Below, in pieces: positions 59,572 through 64,000 of a stretch of 64,000 nucleotides of DNA. The first letter of the stretch is position 1, and the number at the start of each line of letters is the position of its first letter. The notes below the pieces were generated by a model. That model did not search any database. It was not told the DNA's origin and saw nothing but the letters and a program-made list of their open reading frames with translations. Origin of the DNA: Sophora flavescens (lineage: Eukaryota > Streptophyta > Magnoliopsida > Fabales > Fabaceae); NCBI GenBank assembly GCA_030762895.1, contig CM061068.1, forward strand, positions 74,487,228 through 74,551,227, in the 5' to 3' direction. A program made the position numbers and the translations under genes.

Positions 59572-60489
59572 GCCAAGCCGCGGTTGATAGGAGACTCAAT
59601 TTCTATAAAGATTTCTGAAGAGGAATACAAGATTGCATTAGAAAGTAGCAAGAACAATTTACATGGTCATTTAATCCTTCAGAAAGGTAATCAACCAATT
59701 AAGTTTCAAGACTTAAGAGACAAGTTATCGAAACTATGGAAACCAATTGGACAATGGCGCATGATCCCTTTGGGTAAAGGATATTATGAATTCAATTTCG
59801 CATCTTTAGAAGATCTACGTAGTGTTTGGACTGTTGGTTCATGGAATTTACAACCAGGCATGCTTAGACTCTATCAATGGAGTCCAGACTTTGATCCCAA
59901 TCTTCAGAAACAAACTCATGTTCAATCTTGGGTTCGAATATACGATCTCCCTATGGAGTATTGGAGGCCGAAAATACTTTTTGAAATTGCAAATGGTATA
60001 GGCACTCCAATTGCTCTAGATGAATCAACAAAAAATAAAGTTTTTTGTCACTATGCTAGAATCCTAGTTGACATCGATCTATCTGGCCTAATCCCGAATG
60101 GTATTAGGGTGAAAATAGATGCCCATGCATTCTATGTTACAATTGACTATGAAAAACTCCCCTCCTTTTGTTCATGTTGTCTTTCGATAGGTCATTCTAT
60201 TGGGGAATGCAAGAGAAAAAATAATGGTAATGAAACTCGAAAGGAGCAGCCTTTATATCAGAAAACAAGAACTGCATATGTTCCTAAACAGCCTATTGTC
60301 AAGAAATCAGATGTTGCAGTAGTGGATAATTCTGATCAAGTACTTGATGGCAAGGAAGATACTGGTCATGATCCAATTAATGGTGGGAAACATGATCACA
60401 ATCATATTACGGCTGATACTCCTGGAAGAATTCCAGAAAATGATAATGCAGTAGTGCAACAGATAGTTAATGATGCAGTGGATAATTAG
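59572..60489 (+). pseudogene. LINE ORF1 (RNA-binding protein), N-terminally truncated
   Basis: ORF1 proteins coat LINE RNA. The frame is open from the LTR stub (an ATG at 59545 lies in arm/LTR sequence and is not the native start) to TAG at 60487-60489. A DUF4283-like region runs roughly from ISIKISEEEYK to ARILVDIDLSGL, and a zinc knuckle CSCCLSIGHSIGEC (CX2CX4HX4C) lies at 60169-60210. The C-terminal part is low-complexity and acidic. Readable ORF1 text continues after the stop (60490-60700, 'SLSEYDGS'), so the TAG is probably a damage mutation. Confidence 0.82.
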
Positions 60490-60981
60490 GTAATCCATGA
60501 GGATGGTGTTGAGGATTCACTTTCAGAATATGATGGATCAATACATCCAGATTCACCTCAGGAAGATAGAGTTTTCACTGATCCTGGATTTCAGACTCCA
60601 ATAACAGGTTCAGAAAATATTGGAATTGGAGTGCAATCTATTAGTCATGTTTCTGACTCAATGGGAGGCATCGATAATAATATGCCGGTCAACTCAATCC
60701 CTCAGAATTAATGCAATTGTCCCTTCTCAGGTGGATATTCTTCCTCATCAAGCTCAGCAGGACGTCAGGATTGTGTCCAAGTTCTGGAGTAATGGTATTG
60801 AGGATGAAGAGATTGATGTGGAAGAGGAATGTCTTGATGTTAATGAAGTTCATACCGAGCAAGGTAATTTCGAAGTCTTTCTTTAAAAATCTCAAAAGAA
60901 AAAATTGAGGAAAAAACAGATAGCTCTAGCAAAAACTGGTAAGCCAAAAGCCCGAAACAGGGCTGGACCTGTTAATTTTGC
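60490..60981 (+). pseudogene. ORF1 C-terminal tail, broken
   Basis: Continuation of ORF1 with a stop at about 60709 and a shift to a second frame (60700-60886: VDILPHQAQQDV, DEEIDVEEECLDV). A lysine-rich end follows (KSQKKKLRKKQ, KTGKPKARNRAG) and stops just before ORF2. There is no other gene in this interval. Confidence 0.6.
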
Positions 60982-61788
60982 ATGATGAAGTTCCTATTCT
61001 GGAATGTTAGAGGGATTGGCAACCTAGACACTAGGTTAGTTTTGAAGAAATTTCTGGTTTCTAATAAGCCTGGTCTAATTTTCATTGCTGAGCCTTGGAT
61101 TAGTATTGCTCAATTTCCTGACAGGTTTTGGTCAAAATTCAATCTGAAAGTTTTTGCAGTTAATGATAGGAATACTCTTTTGCCTAATCTTTGGTGCATC
61201 TGCCACGAATCCCTGCATCCTACTGTTGTTGCTTGCTCTAATCAACAGGTCTCTTTCTCTTTAAAGATGGAATATCAGGAAATCTTCATTTCAGCTATTT
61301 ATGCTAGCACAAATTATCAAAACAGAAGAGAGTTGTGGGCTGAACTGATAGCATTACAGCAATTTAATGATGGCCCCTGGTGTTTCATTGGCGATTATAA
61401 TGTGGTTCTGGGTGCTCATGAGCAAAGGGGTGGTTGCTTACCTTTGAGGATTGCTTCGGAGGAGTTTAAGCTTTGGATAGACAGTTGTTATCTCTCTCAT
61501 ATTATGACCCATGGTGCACAATTTTCTTGGTCTAATGGTAAAAGAGGTAATGCTTTAACAGTGAAAAGGGTTGGTAGAGTGGTTTGCAATGACAAATGGT
61601 TGAGCTTCTGGTCTAGTGTTGCTTGCTGCACACTCCCTAGAAGCAAATCTGATCACTATCCCTTGATTTTATCAATGAAGAAGGAAGTTAAAAACTTTAG
61701 TTCTTCTTTTAAATTCATGAAGATGTGGGCTTTAAATCCGGATTGCTCTAGAATAATTGAAGAGGTATGGAATTCTGAGGTAGCATGA
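60982..61788 (+). pseudogene. LINE ORF2 part 1: AP-type endonuclease
   Basis: Endonuclease/exonuclease/phosphatase fold that nicks target DNA. It starts MMKFLFWNVRGIGN (first motif NVRG), then IAEPW (metal-binding Glu), CFIGDYNVVL (GD-N motif), FSWSNG and SDHYPLIL (catalytic SDH near the end). All expected active-site motifs are present. TGA at 61786-61788 interrupts; the same frame continues with CPMFILSQKLK, so this is a point-mutation stop inside a longer ORF2. Confidence 0.85.
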
Positions 61789-63072
61789 TGTCCTATGTTC
61801 ATACTCTCTCAGAAATTAAAGTTGTTGAAAGGGAGACTCAAAAGCTGGAATAAAGATACTTTTGGAGATGTTAACTTTAAAGTTGATTCTGCTATGGCAA
61901 AGGTTGATAAAATTCAACAAATAATCAGTTCAACAGGAATGACTGATATGCTGTTTGAGCAAGAAAAACAGGTTCAAACTGAGTTGCAATATGCTTTGCA
62001 TTGTCAAGAAGAATTCTGGAAAGAAAAATCCAGAATTGATTGGCATATTCAAGGTGATAGGAACACCGAATTCTTTCATAAGATCACCAAGATAAGGAAT
62101 GTCTCAAAGCAAATCTCCCTGATCAAAAAGGATGATCAAGTTCTATACGCTGTAAAGGATATAGAGGAACATATATTGAGTTATTATACTGAGTTGTTCT
62201 GTTCTGAAAATCAATGCAGGGAAAATGATTTAGTTGACAGAATTTTAACTCCAATGGTCTCTAGAGAGGACAACCTAATGTTAACCAACTTGCCCTCCCT
62301 TGAAGAAGTGAAAAATGCAGTGTTTTCCTTGAATGGTAGTGGTGCTCCGGGGCCTGATGGTTTTGGTGGTTTTTTCTTCCAAAATTATTGGGGAATTGTT
62401 CAACATGATGTATACAGAGCTGTCATTCAGTTTTTTGAGCAGGGTTGGTTGCTGCCCAACCTAAACTCAAACCTGGTGGTTCTAATTCCAAAAACTCAAG
62501 GTGCTAATAGAGTTAAGGATTTTAGGCCTATTGCCTTGGCTAACTTCCGGTTCAAAATTATCACTAAAGTTATAGCAGACAGGCTAGCTAAGGTAGCATC
62601 AAAGATTATCTCTGATAATCAAAAAGGTGTCATTCAAAAAAGGTATATTAATGACCGTCTCTGTACTGCTTCAGAATGTGTAAATATGCTGGACAAAAGG
62701 GCTTTCGGAGGCAATATAGCCTTGAAGATTGATGTCAAGAAGGCTTTTGACACCATGGATTGGAATTTCCTATTGAAGGTTCTCCATTCTTTTGGTTTTG
62801 ATGCTAAGTTCTGTCAATGGATAGATACCATTCTCAAATCAGCTAAGTTATCTATTGGTGTCAATGGCAAGTCAGTTGGATTTTTCTCTTATAAGAGGGG
62901 TGTTAGGCAGGGTGATCCCTTGTCCCCTCTTTTGTTCTGTATTGCAGAAGATGTATTGAGCAGGGCTATTTGCAAGTTAGTTCAAGATGGAAAGCTCAAC
63001 ACAATGGCTGGCCCTAGAGACTTCAAATCTCCTAGTCATATCTTGTATGCCGATGATATTCTCATCTTCTGA
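61789..63072 (+). pseudogene. LINE ORF2 part 2: reverse transcriptase
   Basis: In frame with part 1. RT motifs in order: GAPGPDGFGG, VVLIPKTQ, DFRPIALANF, RFKIITKVIADRL, ISDNQKGVI, ALKIDVKKAFDTMDW, GVRQGDPLSPLLFC and HILYADDILIF (active-site YADD at about 63048-63060). Residues needed for catalysis (D in KIDVKKAFD, DD in YADD) are intact. TGA at 63070-63072 follows directly; the frame resumes with RASNQNLHNL, so one codon change (probably TGY to TGA) breaks it. Confidence 0.88.
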
Positions 63073-63510
63073 AGAGCCTCCAATCAGAATTTGCACAATC
63101 TAATGTCTCTCTTTAAGGAGTATGGGGAAGCTTCTGGTCAAATGGTTAACCTTCACAAGTCCAAGTTCTATGCAGGTAACATTTCGGCTAATAGAATGTC
63201 TACCATTGCTAATACCTTAGGATTCGCTGCTGGTAGGTTTCCTTTCACATATCTTGGGTTGCCTATGTTTAAAGGTAAGCCAAGGAAATCCCATTTGCAA
63301 TCCATAGCAGATAGGATCAAATCAAAATTAGCCACATGGAAAGGTTGTTTGTTGTCAATCATGGGAAGAGTTCAACTTGTCAAATCTGTGGTTATTGGTA
63401 TGATGATGTATAGCTTCCAGGTTTACTCATGGCCTATAAGCTTGCTGAAATTAGTTGATAGCTGGCTGAGGAACTTTATCTGGTCTGGTAATATATCAAG
63501 AAAACAGTGA
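63073..63510 (+). pseudogene. LINE ORF2 part 3: RT thumb/connector
   Basis: Same frame as part 2: ASGQMVNLHKSKFYAGN, FPFTYLGLPMFKGKPRKS and GRVQLVKSVVIGMM are typical of plant L1 ORF2 after the YADD box. It ends at a TGA caused by loss of one A in an A-run near 63502-63507. Confidence 0.83.
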
Positions 63511-64000
63511 CAGTTGCTTGGCATAAATTGTGCAAACCTGAGGCTGAGGGAGGTCTTGGAGTCAGATCTGTAAGAGCTGTTAACAATGCTTCTATGCTAA
63601 AATTGTGCTGGGATTTCATCTCTTCCTCTGAGCAGTGGGCTAGTCTTTTAAGAGCTAGAGTTTTGAGGAATAATTCAGTTGTGCAATATTCTATCTCCTC
63701 TTCAATTTGGCCAGGAATCAAACCTCACTTGAATTCAGTTCTTGAAAACACTTCATGGTTGCTTGGGGATGGTTCTGACAAAAACTTTTGGAATGATGTA
63801 TGGTTATCTAAGCCTTTGAACTCTTTGCTGTCTTTACCAGCACACTTACATTCTTCCTTAAATGCAAAGGTTAAAGATTTCCTGCACAATAACTCTTGGT
63901 TCATACCAAGTATTATTCTCCAAAACTGTCCAGCTATAGCTGAAGAGCTTAAGCATATTAGCATTCCTTCCTTTCCTAGTAAAGACATTCGTGTGTGGTG
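63505..64000 (+). pseudogene. LINE ORF2 part 4: zf-RVT region, shifted frame, incomplete
   Basis: After the one-base shift the frame reads TVAWHKLCKPEAEGGLGVRS, then SSIWPGIKPHL, WLLGDGSDKNFWNDVWL and VKDFLHNNSW, the usual region between RT and the zinc-binding/RNase H end of plant LINEs. It is open to the window edge. Confidence 0.8.

Larger units (their letters stand above)
59572..64000 (+). mobile_element. L1-type LINE, 5'-truncated, continuing past the window
   Basis: Plus-strand ORF1 (DUF4283-like plus zinc knuckle) is followed by ORF2 with AP-type endonuclease, reverse transcriptase and zf-RVT region, the standard plant L1 order. The 5' UTR and ORF1 N-terminus are missing because the element joins an LTR directly at 59572, as expected for 5' truncation during target-primed insertion. 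There are a few stops and one or two frameshifts. The 3' end, polyA and any target duplication lie beyond 64000. Confidence 0.9.

Overview
This window looks like repeat-rich nuclear DNA of a flowering plant, probably a eudicot. It has MADS-box genes of the plant type I (M-alpha) class, plant Ty3/gypsy, LINE, SINE, TRIM and MITE elements, AT-rich intergenic DNA and long (TA)n tracts. The repeat style (4-kb gypsy LTRs beginning TGTAACACCC, a tRNA-type SINE) suggests a papilionoid legume, but that is inference. No ordinary multi-exon host gene was seen. The gene content is four near-identical intronless MADS genes, one PHD-finger ORF carried inside a retrotransposon, and the LINE proteins.

The main architecture is a large interrupted palindrome centred near 46.35 kb. 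The right arm (about 46.4-59.57 kb) is nearly continuous. The left arm is the same sequence inverted and cut into blocks: 9.40-15.81, 22.26-24.3, 33.05-35.54 and 43.98-46.35 kb. Each arm carries two MADS genes: 13040-13597 (+) and 44580-45137 (+) on the left, 47586-48143 (-) and 55379-55936 (-) on the right. The shared cargo includes a 5S-bearing Cassandra-type TRIM LTR, a SINE, hairpin MITEs lodged in (TA)n tracts, a 1.26-kb fold-back element and a 99-bp minisatellite. The right arm therefore serves as an empty-site control for insertions that hit only the left arm.

Region by region: 1-9.43 kb is nested gypsy LTRs (chromovirus-like) in a Tat/Athila-like element. 9.43-15.8 kb is the outer left arm with MADS copy 1. 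15.808-22.261 kb is a complete, very young non-autonomous LTR retrotransposon (minus strand, LTRs identical by eye, TSD GTAAG). It holds a PHD-finger ORF, an antisense piece of a STE20/FRAY-type kinase and a LINE ORF1 fragment. 22.26-25.33 kb is arm sequence. 25.34-33.05 kb is a suspect block (G/T-only tract, a displaced arm fragment, decayed gypsy pol and LTR, and two flanking direct repeats). 33.05-35.54 kb is arm sequence. 35.543-43.978 kb is an LTR-type insertion (TSD ATGAA) with a nested minus-strand chromovirus remnant. 43.98-59.57 kb holds the palindrome centre and right arm. 59.57-64.0 kb is a 5'-truncated, lightly damaged L1-type LINE that runs off the window.

Relative chronology from nesting: gypsy, Cassandra, SINE and MITE insertions and a MADS tandem duplication came first, then the inverted duplication. 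The two LTR-type insertions in the left arm and the LINE in the right arm came after it. All statements rest on reading the sequence by eye; no alignment or database search was run.
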